A stretch of DNA of 53,371 nt from Bacteroidota bacterium (GTDB lineage: Bacteria > Bacteroidota > Bacteroidia > B-17B0 > Aurantibacillaceae): NCBI GenBank assembly GCA_013298715.1, contig JAAFIQ010000022.1:1-53371 (forward strand), given 5' to 3'. The position numbers were made by a program, and so were the translations under genes. Every line of letters begins with the position of its first letter. The first letter of the stretch is position 1. The notes under the pieces were generated by a model that had not been told where the DNA came from, did not search any database, and worked only from the letters and a program-made list of their open reading frames with translations. This document shows positions 1-9,178 of this stretch, piece after piece.

Positions 1-135
1 AATTATACTTCCATCTTTAACCCCAATTATCAGAGTTTGGGAGGTAAAAGCATAAGCAGTAATTATTATATGCTGAGTTTTTCGCTTCAATATGTGTTAT
101 CTAATAAAAAAGAAAAAAATGAAAAAGAAAAATAA
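1..135 (+). CDS. C-terminal end of a probable outer-membrane beta-barrel protein (partial)
   Basis: The reading frame is open from the first base of the window to a TAA at 133-135, giving the last 44 residues of a protein that starts outside the window. The tail contains an alternating polar/hydrophobic stretch (YYMLSFSLQYVL) that looks like a final transmembrane beta strand, followed by a Lys/Glu-rich tail (KKEKNEKEK). The barrel assignment is inference from this strand pattern only. The frame overlaps the proposed start of the next lipoprotein gene by 17 bases, so the two are probably co-transcribed. Confidence 0.5.
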   Translation, partial: NYTSIFNPNYQSLGGKSISSNYYMLSFSLQYVLSNKKEKNEKEK

Positions 136-613
136 TAGTAACCTAATAAAGTTTTTTATCGTATTAATTTGCTTATTACATTTTGCCTGTAGCAAGCAAG
201 AAATAAATACAAAAAAAATAGCTGGTGCTTACGATGTACTGGCTTATACGAAAACGTGGTTAAATAAAGATGGTGTTGTTGACAGCAGTTCAACAACAGA
301 AAATGCTGGCTGGTGGGGTTTGTATGACTCAAATAATTCTTCCGATAATTTAATGTCATCAAGTTCAACCTTTATACCAAAGTCTATACAAAACTTTTTT
401 TTAGTGGCTGGAGGAAACACCAGTTTATCTTGGCAAACCGATAAGAATAGCATTAAAACATTGACGATTTATCGGAATGTAACATCGGGTAACATACCAA
501 ACGTTCGATACACCATTGTTTCGAGGGTAGCTAAAAAAATGACCTTGAGTTATGTGGAAACTAAAAATGGCGTTTTGCGTTACAAGGAGTTAATTGAACT
601 AAAAAGACGTTAG
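119..613 (+). CDS. Small predicted lipoprotein of unknown function
   Basis: Encodes 164 residues from the ATG at 119. An in-frame ATG at 92 would add a nine-residue Lys-rich extension, but the inner start places a normal signal sequence directly at the N-terminus (MKKKNNSNLIKFF, then a hydrophobic stretch ending LLHFAC-S). The Cys after the hydrophobic core suggests lipidation, with a loose lipobox of the kind common in Bacteroidota. The mature part is rich in Ser, Thr and Asn with alternating beta-type patterns and no motif I recognise. It follows the end of a probable outer-membrane protein with a short overlap, so it may be an accessory lipoprotein for it; that is inference. Confidence 0.6.
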   Translation: MKKKNNSNLIKFFIVLICLLHFACSKQEINTKKIAGAYDVLAYTKTWLNKDGVVDSSSTTENAGWWGLYDSNNSSDNLMSSSSTFIPKSIQNFFLVAGGNTSLSWQTDKNSIKTLTIYRNVTSGNIPNVRYTIVSRVAKKMTLSYVETKNGVLRYKELIELKRR

Positions 614-794
614 GAAAACGAGTTTATGGAAATTGTGCAAATTAGTACCGCCTATAACTAGCTTATCAAAAAAAAGCGTTAAGCCGAAATAATAATACTT
701 TTATTAATATAGAGTTGTTAATTATGAAAGAGGTATATCAACTTTGAGTTTTACAAGCAGATTAAGTAAGTTGATTTTTATACATTTTGAGTAA

Positions 795-1124
795 TTACTT
801 TTGATCTAACACCCCAATATCCTTGCCCACTTGCATAAAAAAGCCACGCACAGCCTCGGCAGTTTTGTCATCGCCAGTAGCACGCACGTAAGTATCAGTT
901 AATGTCATAATATTTTGATGATAAAATTTTTTCATTTCATCCACCATCATTTCTTTTGTCCATAAATCAATGCGCAAGGTATTATTTTCTTTAGCATCCC
1001 AAAAAGCTAACATAATACTTTTGCTTTCGCTTTTCTCACCGCTATCTGGCGCTTCCCATTCAATTTTTGTAGGTAAATGATTCTCGTCAACCGTTACTGT
1101 AAATTTTATTTCGCTTGTTTTCAT
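795..1124 (-). CDS. gldC: Gliding motility protein GldC
   Basis: Encodes 109 residues that match the GldC family along their length: the MKTSEIKFTV N-terminus, an acidic centre, the conserved block LRIDLWTKEMMVDEMKKFY and a C-terminal helix following ATGD. GldC is a small soluble protein of the Bacteroidota gliding machinery, described as a lipoprotein-associated partner of GldB in Flavobacterium; its exact role is unclear. No signal peptide is visible, which suits a cytoplasmic location. It lies 70 bases downstream of the OmpA-family gene on the same strand. No gldB is next to it in this window. Identification is from recalled family sequence and is strong. Confidence 0.9.
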   Translation of the reverse strand: MKTSEIKFTVTVDENHLPTKIEWEAPDSGEKSESKSIMLAFWDAKENNTLRIDLWTKEMMVDEMKKFYHQNIMTLTDTYVRATGDDKTAEAVRGFFMQVGKDIGVLDQK

Positions 1125-1194
1125 TTTGTAATTTTCATATAATATTTATCAAATTTGTTAGAGTTTAATTTATTAAAAAACTTAATACTTTTAA

Positions 1195-3087
1195 TTAATT
1201 GATAATTTTAAATTCTACTCTTCTATTCTGCGCGTGTTCTAACTCACCGCAGTTTATATTATTGCCACATTTGTTCAACAACTTTGCTTCACCATAGCCA
1301 ATTGACACTAATCTCTCGGTATCAATGCCCTTGCTAACAACATAATTCACAACTGTTTTAGCGCGCATTTGACTTAACTTTAAATTATCTGCATCATTAC
1401 CTCTGCTATCGGTGTGCGCACTAATTTCTAGATTCAATTTTTTATTTGTTTGTAATACTAAAATCACTTTATCTAATAATTCTGTGGCTTGTGGCAGTAA
1501 ATCAAACTTATTACTTTCAAACAAAATACTTTCAGATATAACTTTGTCTTTCTCAGTTTTTTTTGAAGTGTTGGCTAAATCAAGCCACGGATCGTCTACT
1601 TCAATCTCTCTGAGTCTCGCCATCTCCGTTTCTAAAGGCTTATACGTAAATTTTTGCCCTTTTGCGTTGGATAAAATCTTTACCAAATTATCATCATTAC
1701 TGAATACCAAAATATTATTGAATATATCCAAACTGTTATCTTTATTTTCAGCACTTAAAAAAAAGCGTCGTAAAAAAGGTAAATATTTAAACTTAAAGGC
1801 GCCAAAATCATCCGTAATAGTGCTATCTATTGGTTGATACTGATCATTCAATAAAATAATTTTTAGTTTCCCAATTGGGTTATTTACATTATCGCCAAAC
1901 AATTTTGCATTTACATTCATTTTCATCTCTTCGTCGGCAATGCTCATGTCATTAAATTGAGCATTGTAATTTGAATTAAATTTCATCGATTTTTTTCCTC
2001 CAGCCAAAGTATCTAATACACCAACCAACTTATCATCTTTGTTCAAAAAATCAATACGTTCGCCTTTGCCAACCTCTTTTGCATCTACACCTATGTAGTA
2101 CGAATTATCGGGCTTAATATTCTCAAAAACAAAACTCCCAAAAATATTTGTTTTAGTTTTTTGAATAATGGTATTGTATTTGTTCGATAAATAAATCGTT
2201 TTATTATCTAAAAACTTTTTTTGATTTATGGATGTTAGTACTAACTTTCCGCCAATATTTGTAGTGAATTTTTTACTTAAAAATTTTTGTAAATCTTCAG
2301 GTTTAAGCTGCCACTCAATAAAGTTATTTCCTCCTATTGATTTTAATGTTGTATTCCGCTCGTTATTTTGCAAGTCGTAATTTCCGTTTTGTACAGCTGC
2401 ATCTGTATTCTCTACTTTTACTTTTGCAATTTGTGAGGCGTTTACTGAACTAAATACAAACTGCCCAAAACGGTTGGTACTAGTAGTATTTATAAGTTTA
2501 CCCAATTTATCATAAACAGAAATTTTTTGATTATTGTATGTAAGTTTAGGATTAGAGTGTAACACAACTTTACCACTAAACATTACCTTTTCTTCAACAA
2601 CAGCATTATTAGTGGCATTAACAACTGGCATTTCTTTCTTAATAATATTTCTGTTAAAACTATAATTATAAGCGGTGTCATCAATCATTTTGCTAACATT
2701 ATCAAAAATAATTCGGTGGCTAGGTTTCAAAAAGATTTCCTTATTAACATCTTCATCTCGTTTATAATAAAAGGGTACGTTGAGCTCGTATGTCATTTTG
2801 GTTTCGTACTTACTTTCAGGTATATTATTTGCAATAATTTCAATATAATTGGTAATACATTCATCATGAGTTAATGCAATAGTATATGTTTTACCAAAAT
2901 TTAGCTTAACCATAAAATCGCTTTTTGAAGCAAGTGCCACAACAGGTTTTGCACCAGTAGTTTCTATTAACTGATAGCTTACTTGATTTAAAGCGGAATT
3001 ATTTAACTGATTATGCCCAATAATAATTACCTGAGCTCTTCCGGAGCAAATTAAAAATAAAAACAGAATATTGAATAAAATTTTCAT
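1195..3087 (-). CDS. OmpA-family envelope protein with three beta-sandwich modules
   Basis: Encodes 630 residues. A signal peptide (MKILFNILFLFLICSGRAQ) is followed by a long extracytoplasmic region. Three similar modules share a T-x-T-(N/D)-x-FG-x-F-x-F signature (NRFGQFVF, NIFGSFVF, DDFGAFKF), typical of carboxypeptidase-regulatory or prealbumin-like folds. The last ~110 residues are an OmpA-type peptidoglycan-binding domain with ILFESNKFDLLP, the AHTDSRG loop and the NLKLSQMRA helix, which carry the Asp and Arg that bind diaminopimelate. The likely role is to tether the outer membrane or an envelope complex to peptidoglycan. Similar multi-module OmpA proteins, such as the PorE type, accompany type IX secretion, but I cannot assign it specifically. 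Confidence 0.8.
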   Translation of the reverse strand: MKILFNILFLFLICSGRAQVIIIGHNQLNNSALNQVSYQLIETTGAKPVVALASKSDFMVKLNFGKTYTIALTHDECITNYIEIIANNIPESKYETKMTYELNVPFYYKRDEDVNKEIFLKPSHRIIFDNVSKMIDDTAYNYSFNRNIIKKEMPVVNATNNAVVEEKVMFSGKVVLHSNPKLTYNNQKISVYDKLGKLINTTSTNRFGQFVFSSVNASQIAKVKVENTDAAVQNGNYDLQNNERNTTLKSIGGNNFIEWQLKPEDLQKFLSKKFTTNIGGKLVLTSINQKKFLDNKTIYLSNKYNTIIQKTKTNIFGSFVFENIKPDNSYYIGVDAKEVGKGERIDFLNKDDKLVGVLDTLAGGKKSMKFNSNYNAQFNDMSIADEEMKMNVNAKLFGDNVNNPIGKLKIILLNDQYQPIDSTITDDFGAFKFKYLPFLRRFFLSAENKDNSLDIFNNILVFSNDDNLVKILSNAKGQKFTYKPLETEMARLREIEVDDPWLDLANTSKKTEKDKVISESILFESNKFDLLPQATELLDKVILVLQTNKKLNLEISAHTDSRGNDADNLKLSQMRAKTVVNYVVSKGIDTERLVSIGYGEAKLLNKCGNNINCGELEHAQNRRVEFKIIN

Positions 3088-3109
3088 GTAAAAAAGCTAA
3101 GATACAGTT

Positions 3110-4201
3110 TTATTTATTCTTTATAAAATAATCGACTTCTTCCAATTCTTTTGTTAAAAGTTCTTGATTGTAATCTTCTATATTAAGCTCAATTACTAAT
3201 GTATTGGTTAATTTCCTAAATCCTTGTGTGTAAGATTTATTTATTTTATTTAAATAATTTTCGGTAACAGTATTTTCAAAACCTCTTCCTCTGCTTTCAA
3301 TGTTTTTTATTAAATTTTTTGTTTGGGTATTTAGTTTTATTATTACATCTGGTGCTGGCAGCGTTTCTAGCAGGGCGTGAAAATGTTTCTCGAACAACAA
3401 ATAATCAACTTTAGTTAAATTTATTTTTGCAAACCACAGGCATTTATAAAAACTATAGTCGGCCACCACACATTTTCTAGATTGCTTGAGTGTTTTACTG
3501 AGTTGATTATACCTGCTTATTAAAAAACTATACTCTAACAAAAATGTATACTTTTTTGGATTTTTGTAGAACAAAGGCAATAAATCATTTTCTAAAAATA
3601 GCTCTGGTAAATAATATGCTGTTATTCTTTTTGATAACTCAATAGCTAAGGTTGACTTTCCACTTCCAATATTTCCTTCAACGCAAATGTAATTGTACTT
3701 AACGTTATCTTTAGCTAAATTGGTTTTTGCAATTTCTGAATCATCCATACAATCCAAATAAATATCAGCAATAGTTTTGTTATAACTTGGATGTATGAAG
3801 TTTGATTCAATTTCCAACATTGGCAATAAAACAAATTTCCGTTCAGCAATTTTTGGGTGAGGTACAATTAATTGTTTACTCACAATTTTTTCTCTATTGT
3901 AAAATAAAATGTCAATATCTATAGTCCTGTCTTCATAACGCTCTTTTCCACGTTTCCTACCTAAACGTAATTCTATTTCAAGGCATTTTTTTATTACGTA
4001 ACGTGCGCTCAATAGTGTTTTTACTTTAATTACTTGGTTTAAATATTTTTTATCCGAATCAATTCCCCAAGCCTCGGTTTCGTAAATTGATGAATGTTTT
4101 GTAATTGTTCCTATTTCTTTAGAAATTAAATTGCGAGCCACATGCAAATAAACCTCTCTTTTACCAATATTTCCGCCCAAACAAATAAATACTTCGCTCA
4201 T
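3110..4201 (-). CDS. folK: Fusion of FolK (HPPK) with a deoxynucleoside kinase
   Basis: Encodes 363 residues from the ATG at 4201; a TTG five codons upstream is possible but the ATG gives the usual FolK N-terminus SEVFICLGGNIG. Residues ~1-155 are 6-hydroxymethyl-7,8-dihydropterin pyrophosphokinase, with the signature RYEDRTIDIDILFY and VPHP. This enzyme makes the pyrophosphorylated pterin for folate synthesis. Residues ~170-363 are a deoxynucleoside kinase: P-loop GNIGSGKST (~176-184), the DYSFYKCLWFAKINL block found in Bacteroidota kinases of this family, and a RGRGFE lid segment. That half would phosphorylate salvaged deoxynucleosides. Both halves keep their key motifs, so both are probably active. 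The gene lies 22 bases upstream of the OmpA-family gene. Confidence 0.88.
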   Translation of the reverse strand: MSEVFICLGGNIGKREVYLHVARNLISKEIGTITKHSSIYETEAWGIDSDKKYLNQVIKVKTLLSARYVIKKCLEIELRLGRKRGKERYEDRTIDIDILFYNREKIVSKQLIVPHPKIAERKFVLLPMLEIESNFIHPSYNKTIADIYLDCMDDSEIAKTNLAKDNVKYNYICVEGNIGSGKSTLAIELSKRITAYYLPELFLENDLLPLFYKNPKKYTFLLEYSFLISRYNQLSKTLKQSRKCVVADYSFYKCLWFAKINLTKVDYLLFEKHFHALLETLPAPDVIIKLNTQTKNLIKNIESRGRGFENTVTENYLNKINKSYTQGFRKLTNTLVIELNIEDYNQELLTKELEEVDYFIKNK

Positions 4202-4322
4202 AATTATATCTGACAAAAATTCAAACTTTTTATTATTTTCACTTCAAATTTAATCTAATTTTTATTCAAACGTGTGAATCTATTAATTACTATTAAATAA
4301 AAACTTTATTTTTTCTTTTGTT

Positions 4323-6098
4323 ATGAAACAATTTTTTGGTGCATTCTTCGGTTCAATTTTAGGTATCATTATTGCTTCAATTATTTCGGTTCTAATTATT
4401 GTTGGTATTGTAAGTTCTAGTATTGATGGGCTAAAAAACGACTCTGAAGAAGAGGTACAAAAAGTAGAAAATGCAGTTTTAAAACTAGAGCTGAATGGAA
4501 CCATCACAGACAGATCAAAGGAAGAGGACCCATTAAGTGAATTAAAATCTATCAATCCGTTAGCATCAGATGAAGGTGGAAGTGAAGGATTAAACAGCCT
4601 GATTAAAAAAATAAATCATGCTAAAACTGATGAAGCAGTTAAAGGAATTTACCTTCATTTTACCAACGTAGAAGCAGGTTTTGCAACCATAGAGGAACTT
4701 AGAAATGCCTTACTAGAATTCAAAAAATCTGGAAAATTTGTTTACGCTTATTCTGAAGCCTATTCTCAAAAAGATTATTATTTAGCAAGTGCTTCTACTA
4801 AAATATTTTTACACCCACAAGGTGGATTTGAATGGAAAGGCCTTGGGGCGAGTTTATTATTTTTTAAAAATGCCTTTGATAAATATGGCTTGGATGTGCA
4901 AGTTTTTAGGCATGGTAAATTTAAAAGTGCGGTTGAACCTTATTTATACAGTAAAATGAGCAGCGAAAACCGCTATCAAACAGAAACATTTTTAAACAGT
5001 ATTTGGAACTCCATGTTGGTTGGTGTTTCTGAAACTAGAAAAATTAGTGTGAACGAGCTTAATAACATGGCTAACAATTTAAAAATTGCCATGCCTGAAG
5101 ATGCTCTTGGCAAATTTGTTGACGTATTAGCGTATGAAGATGAAGTACAAACAGAAATTAAAAAACAATTAAAATTAAAAGAAACCGATAAAATAAATTA
5201 CTTAAGTTTTAATAAATATAAAATTCAGAATTCAGAAACAAGTACAGATAAAATTGCGGTTGTTTATGCACTTGGCAGCATTGAAAGTGGGCAGGGCGAT
5301 GACGAAACAATAGGAAGCGAAAGAATTGCAAAAGCGATATGCGATGCCAAAACAAACGATAAGGTAAAGGCAATAGTATTACGTGTAAATTCGCCAGGCG
5401 GTTCGGCCTTAGCAAGCGATGTAATTTGGCGAGAAGTAGTATTAGCAAAAAAGAAAAAGCCAGTAATTGTAAGTATGGGAGATTTAGCAGCAAGTGGCGG
5501 CTATTACATAAGTTGTGCCGCAGATTATATTTTTGCACAACCTAATACTATTTCAGGTAGTATTGGTGTATTTGGTATGATGCCAAATTTTAAAAAAGCA
5601 CTTGAACAAAATTTTGGAATTACATTGGATACGGTTAATACGAATAAACACAGTGATTTTGGAAGTGGGCTAAGACCCACAGATAAAGAAGAATTTGATT
5701 TTGTGCAAAAAGGAGTGGAAAAAGTGTACGACGTTTTTACCAATCGAGTTGCCGAAGGTAGAGGAATTACACAAGCTGAGGTGGATAGCATAGGGCAAGG
5801 AAGAGTCTGGAGCGGAACCGATGCCATGAATATAAAATTAGTGGATGCTATAGGCGGGTTAAATGATGCAATAGCCTATGCAGCCAAAAAGGCAAAACTT
5901 TCAAAATACAAAATACTTGAACTACCAAAACAAACCAACCCATTAGACAAATGGTTAGGCAACAAAGAAAAAGATGTTGAAACCAAAATATTAAAAAGTA
6001 ATTTAGGGGTCGCTTATCCGTTTATAAAAAGTTTAAACAAATTAATAAAAACCAAAGGAGTGCAAGCACGCATGCCTTTTGAGTTGGTTTGGAATTAA
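4323..6098 (+). CDS. sppA: Signal peptide peptidase SppA, long (67K) type
   Basis: Encodes 591 residues, the length of the two-domain SppA form. One N-terminal transmembrane segment (residues ~8-32) anchors it in the inner membrane with the catalytic domains outside. The protease digests cleaved signal peptides. By comparison with E. coli SppA the general-base lysine is K201 in FRHGKFKSAVEP and the nucleophile is S391 in GDLAASGGYYIS, so the Ser-Lys dyad is intact. LRVNSPGGSALAS and SGSIGVFG are the other family signatures. The gene is divergent from folK and convergent with the EamA transporter. Confidence 0.95.
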   Translation: MKQFFGAFFGSILGIIIASIISVLIIVGIVSSSIDGLKNDSEEEVQKVENAVLKLELNGTITDRSKEEDPLSELKSINPLASDEGGSEGLNSLIKKINHAKTDEAVKGIYLHFTNVEAGFATIEELRNALLEFKKSGKFVYAYSEAYSQKDYYLASASTKIFLHPQGGFEWKGLGASLLFFKNAFDKYGLDVQVFRHGKFKSAVEPYLYSKMSSENRYQTETFLNSIWNSMLVGVSETRKISVNELNNMANNLKIAMPEDALGKFVDVLAYEDEVQTEIKKQLKLKETDKINYLSFNKYKIQNSETSTDKIAVVYALGSIESGQGDDETIGSERIAKAICDAKTNDKVKAIVLRVNSPGGSALASDVIWREVVLAKKKKPVIVSMGDLAASGGYYISCAADYIFAQPNTISGSIGVFGMMPNFKKALEQNFGITLDTVNTNKHSDFGSGLRPTDKEEFDFVQKGVEKVYDVFTNRVAEGRGITQAEVDSIGQGRVWSGTDAMNIKLVDAIGGLNDAIAYAAKKAKLSKYKILELPKQTNPLDKWLGNKEKDVETKILKSNLGVAYPFIKSLNKLIKTKGVQARMPFELVWN

Positions 6099-6100
6099 CT

Positions 6101-6120
6101 ACTAGAGTGATCACTCTAGT
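6101..6120. terminator. Perfect 20-bp palindrome between convergent genes, likely bidirectional terminator
   Basis: The sequence ACTAGAGTGATCACTCTAGT is a perfect inverted repeat three bases after the sppA stop. It can form an 8-bp stem with a GATC loop and is followed on the plus strand by a T-rich run (TTATCTTTTT). It sits between the converging ends of sppA and the EamA transporter, where a shared terminator is expected. A DNA-binding palindrome is the alternative. Confidence 0.6.
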
Positions 6121-6128
6121 TTATCTTT

Positions 6129-7031
6129 TTAGCTGGTGCCGCCACCTTTAATTTTATTTTCAGTATTATAATTTATTAAATAAATACTAAAAATTATTAT
6201 TCCAATACTCACTAATTGCATAGGGTCTATAGCCTCTCCATCAAACAATCCCCATGCTATTGCCACAACCGGTATCAAATACGTGCAGCTACTTGCAAAT
6301 ACCGGACCGCTTAATTTGATCAAATTATTGTATATGATTACAGATAACGCTGTACCAACAATTGCGAGTATACTTAAATAACCAATGGCACTTGCCGCCC
6401 CAGTATTATTTATGTGAATTGTAAAATCAGTAAAGCATAGCAAATAGACTAACGCAGGCGGCCCCATTAGCATAAAAGCCCACACTGTAGCCGTAATTGA
6501 ATCTATATCACTTAAATATTTTTTTATACCTGTAATACTTATTGCATAGCATAAAGTAGCTGCAACAACCAACAAACTATAAATAGCATTGTTGTTCGAC
6601 TGATTGCTAGGAGAAAAATATACCAGTACCAAAGCTCCAATAAAACCTAGTAACACACCAATAATTTTAATTGCCGAAGATTTTGTTTTTAACCAAACAT
6701 AAGCCACTAATATTGTGAAAAGTGGCGTTAAGGCATTCAACATACCTGTTAAACTACTGCTAATTTGCGTTTCGGCTTTTGTAAACAAAAATGCAGGAAT
6801 AAAATTTCCAAACACACCCATACACAGTAATCCCACTAAATACTTTTTTAAATCAATTTTTTTGTATTTAAGTAAGAATGGTAGCAAAAATAAAAAAGCA
6901 ATACTAATTCTGATTGCAGCAACCTCGTCGCTACTAAAAACTTCTAAACCACGTTTCATTAAAATAAATGAACTCCCCCAAACCAAAGAAAGTGTTATTA
7001 AAATTATCCAACTAAGTTGCTTAGCGCGCAT
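6129..7031 (-). CDS. EamA/DMT-family inner-membrane transporter
   Basis: Encodes 300 very hydrophobic residues forming about ten transmembrane helices arranged as two EamA repeats. The first repeat starts at LIVWGSSFILMKRG-like residues near position 15 (SLVWGSSFI), a signature of the drug/metabolite transporter superfamily; the second starts near ATLCYAISITGIKKYL. The substrate cannot be told from sequence; relatives export amino acids, metabolites or drugs. It starts at an ATG 124 bases from the asd start, and the two genes are divergent. Confidence 0.85.
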   Translation of the reverse strand: MRAKQLSWIILITLSLVWGSSFILMKRGLEVFSSDEVAAIRISIAFLFLLPFLLKYKKIDLKKYLVGLLCMGVFGNFIPAFLFTKAETQISSSLTGMLNALTPLFTILVAYVWLKTKSSAIKIIGVLLGFIGALVLVYFSPSNQSNNNAIYSLLVVAATLCYAISITGIKKYLSDIDSITATVWAFMLMGPPALVYLLCFTDFTIHINNTGAASAIGYLSILAIVGTALSVIIYNNLIKLSGPVFASSCTYLIPVVAIAWGLFDGEAIDPMQLVSIGIIIFSIYLINYNTENKIKGGGTS

Positions 7032-7155
7032 GTTGGCAAATGTAATACCTAATTTATTACTAAAAAGTTTGAGCTACATTTTTTTTCACAAGGTTATTAG
7101 CTTTTTAAATCGTTATCTAAATATCTTTAGTAATTTTAAACCAAAATTATTTAAT

Positions 7156-8148
7156 ATGAAAGTTGCAGTTGTTGGTGCCACTGGCTTAGTAGGCACCAAA
7201 ATGTTAGAAGTATTAGCTGAAAGAAATTTTTTGGTTACAGAATTAATTCCAGTTGCCTCAGAAAAATCTGTTGGGAAAGAAATTGAATTTAAAGGAAAAA
7301 AATACAAAGTGCATAGCTTGCAACAAGCCATTGATGCAAAACCAACTATTGCGTTATTTAGTGCTGGTGGCAGCACATCATTAGATTTTGCTGAAAAGTT
7401 TGCTGCCAATGGCACCACCGTTATTGATAATAGTAGCGCTTGGCGCATGCACCCAGAAAAAAAATTAGTTGTACCTGAAGTAAACGCACATATACTTACT
7501 AAAGAAGATAAAATTATTGCAAATCCAAACTGCTCAACAATTCAAATGGTGGTTGTATTAAAACCATTGCATATAAAATATAAAATTAAGCGTGTTGTTG
7601 TAAGCACCTACCAAAGCGTTACAGGCACTGGTGTTAAAGCAGTTTCTCAATTAATGAATGAACGTGAGCATGGTAATAGTTTAGAGATGGCCTATAAATA
7701 CAAAATAGATATGAATGCAATACCGCAAATAGATGTTTTTTTAGAAAATGGTTATACCAAAGAAGAAATGAAAATGGTGAACGAAACTAAAAAAATTATG
7801 GAAGATGATAGTATTAAAGTTACTGCCACAACTGTAAGAATACCAGTAATGGGCGGCCATAGCGAGAGCATTAACATTGAATTTGAAAATGATTTTGTGT
7901 TAGATGAAGTAAAGGAATTGCTAAAAAACAGCCCAGGAATAATTGTTCAAGATGATTTAACAAATCAAATTTACCCTATGCCACTAACATCGCATAACAA
8001 AGATGAAGTTTTTGTAGGAAGAATAAGAAGAGATGAAAGCCAAAGAAATACGTTAAACCTATGGATAGTTTCTGATAATTTGCGTAAAGGCGCCGCTACA
8101 AATGCTATTCAAATTGCAGAGTATTTAGTTAAAAAAGGTTTGGTTTAG
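7156..8148 (+). CDS. asd: Aspartate-semialdehyde dehydrogenase
   Basis: Encodes 330 residues. The open frame extends 147 codons upstream, but the ATG at 7156 gives the true N-terminus MKVAVVGATGLVGTKMLEVL, an NADP-binding Rossmann start, and 330 residues is the usual family length. The enzyme reduces aspartyl phosphate to aspartate semialdehyde in the route to lysine/diaminopimelate, threonine and methionine. The catalytic Cys is C126 in NPNCSTIQ and the active-site His is H235 in GGHSES. A promoter-like TATCTTTA lies at 7122-7129. No other aspartate-pathway gene is adjacent. Confidence 0.95.
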   Translation: MKVAVVGATGLVGTKMLEVLAERNFLVTELIPVASEKSVGKEIEFKGKKYKVHSLQQAIDAKPTIALFSAGGSTSLDFAEKFAANGTTVIDNSSAWRMHPEKKLVVPEVNAHILTKEDKIIANPNCSTIQMVVVLKPLHIKYKIKRVVVSTYQSVTGTGVKAVSQLMNEREHGNSLEMAYKYKIDMNAIPQIDVFLENGYTKEEMKMVNETKKIMEDDSIKVTATTVRIPVMGGHSESINIEFENDFVLDEVKELLKNSPGIIVQDDLTNQIYPMPLTSHNKDEVFVGRIRRDESQRNTLNLWIVSDNLRKGAATNAIQIAEYLVKKGLV

Positions 8149-8179
8149 TGAAATAAAATCTAATTTTTAAAAGTATAAA

Positions 8180-8965
8180 TTATATCGAATAATACTTTTT
8201 AGACAAGCCAAAACTAGTTAGCAACATTAGTAAAAAAGGCGAAGATTTGTTATAATCAACTTCATTATAACTCTTTCCTAATAAGTTTAAATTACTGTAA
8301 TACTTATTACGTTTTATCCAATAGTTAACTTCACTCGGAACTGCCCAAGCAACATCTCCAATCAGTCTAGATAGGAACCACTTCTCTAATAATCTACTTA
8401 TGCGTCCATTACCATGAGCAAATGGATGTATTTTTACGAATACCAAATGTGCCATTGATGCATAATAAAAAGCCTCGTTATAGCTGTGGGTTTTTTTCTG
8501 CAATAATTTTCCTAAATCACTAAAAAATAAATTTAGTTCGTTCTCCAATTCGCTCATTATGGTTCCAGTATAAACGGTTGTATAAAAATTACTAACTCTA
8601 ACTTCCTTATTTCTAATAAACCCTTTGTACTTTGGCAAAATATCAAAATTTGTACTTAAAATCTTATGAGCCTCTAAAACATTTTTATAATTTAACGGAT
8701 GAATTTTTGCAAATTGATAGGCTTTAATCAAATCTTCAATTTGGCTCATTTCACGGCTCTTATGTCCAGTCTCTTTGTTAAATAAATAACTATCAAAATC
8801 AATGCCACTACCTTCAATCAAAGATGAAAAAACAGAGGATTTAGTAAATGCAAAAACTGAAGATTGAATATTTAGTCTTTCTAAACTCTTTACATGTTTT
8901 GCTAATGAATACGTTTGTTTTTTGTTGTATTTATCCAAACAAATATTCGTAATTAGTTTTTTCAT
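8180..8965 (-). CDS. Fic-domain protein, probable AMPylase with N-terminal inhibitory helix
   Basis: Encodes 261 residues. The Fic active-site motif is complete: HPFAHGNGRISR at ~180-191, with the catalytic His 180 and the phosphate-binding Gly/Asn/Arg residues. Residues 47-52 (SSLIEG) fit the inhibitory (S/T)xxxE(G/N) motif placed N-terminally, as in class II Fic proteins, where the Glu blocks productive ATP binding. The family transfers AMP to hydroxyl groups of target proteins. No separate antitoxin gene is adjacent, which fits a self-inhibited stand-alone enzyme. A C-terminal domain follows the Fic core. The target is unknown. Confidence 0.88.
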   Translation of the reverse strand: MKKLITNICLDKYNKKQTYSLAKHVKSLERLNIQSSVFAFTKSSVFSSLIEGSGIDFDSYLFNKETGHKSREMSQIEDLIKAYQFAKIHPLNYKNVLEAHKILSTNFDILPKYKGFIRNKEVRVSNFYTTVYTGTIMSELENELNLFFSDLGKLLQKKTHSYNEAFYYASMAHLVFVKIHPFAHGNGRISRLLEKWFLSRLIGDVAWAVPSEVNYWIKRNKYYSNLNLLGKSYNEVDYNKSSPFLLMLLTSFGLSKKYYSI

Positions 8966-9150
8966 TTTGTAAATGTAACTACTTTATTAATTCAAATCTT
9001 GCTTTTGAAAGTTTAAAAACTATAGCTTGTACTTATTATTGCCGAGTTCTTTTGTAAAAAATTCTCAATTTGCGTCGAAGTAAAATTGAACAGAAATCTA
9101 AGAATACCTCCCCTAAAGACTTGTTAATATTCGTATTTTTAGTAAAGCAC

Positions 9151-9177
9151 AAAAAAAACCACCTAAAAGTGGCTTTT
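9151..9177 (-). terminator. Rho-independent terminator of tRNA-Arg
   Basis: Read on the minus strand, the 3' end of the tRNA is followed by CCAC-TTTTAG-GTGG (stem arms at 9159-9162 and 9169-9172) and then eight T residues. The stem is short but sits exactly where a tRNA terminator is expected. Confidence 0.6.
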
Positions 9178-9178
9178 G

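Noticed and set aside
6715-7155. 147-residue N-terminal extension of Asd
   Set aside because: It overlaps the opposite-strand transporter gene and does not fit the enzyme family; the ATG at 7156 gives the full domain.
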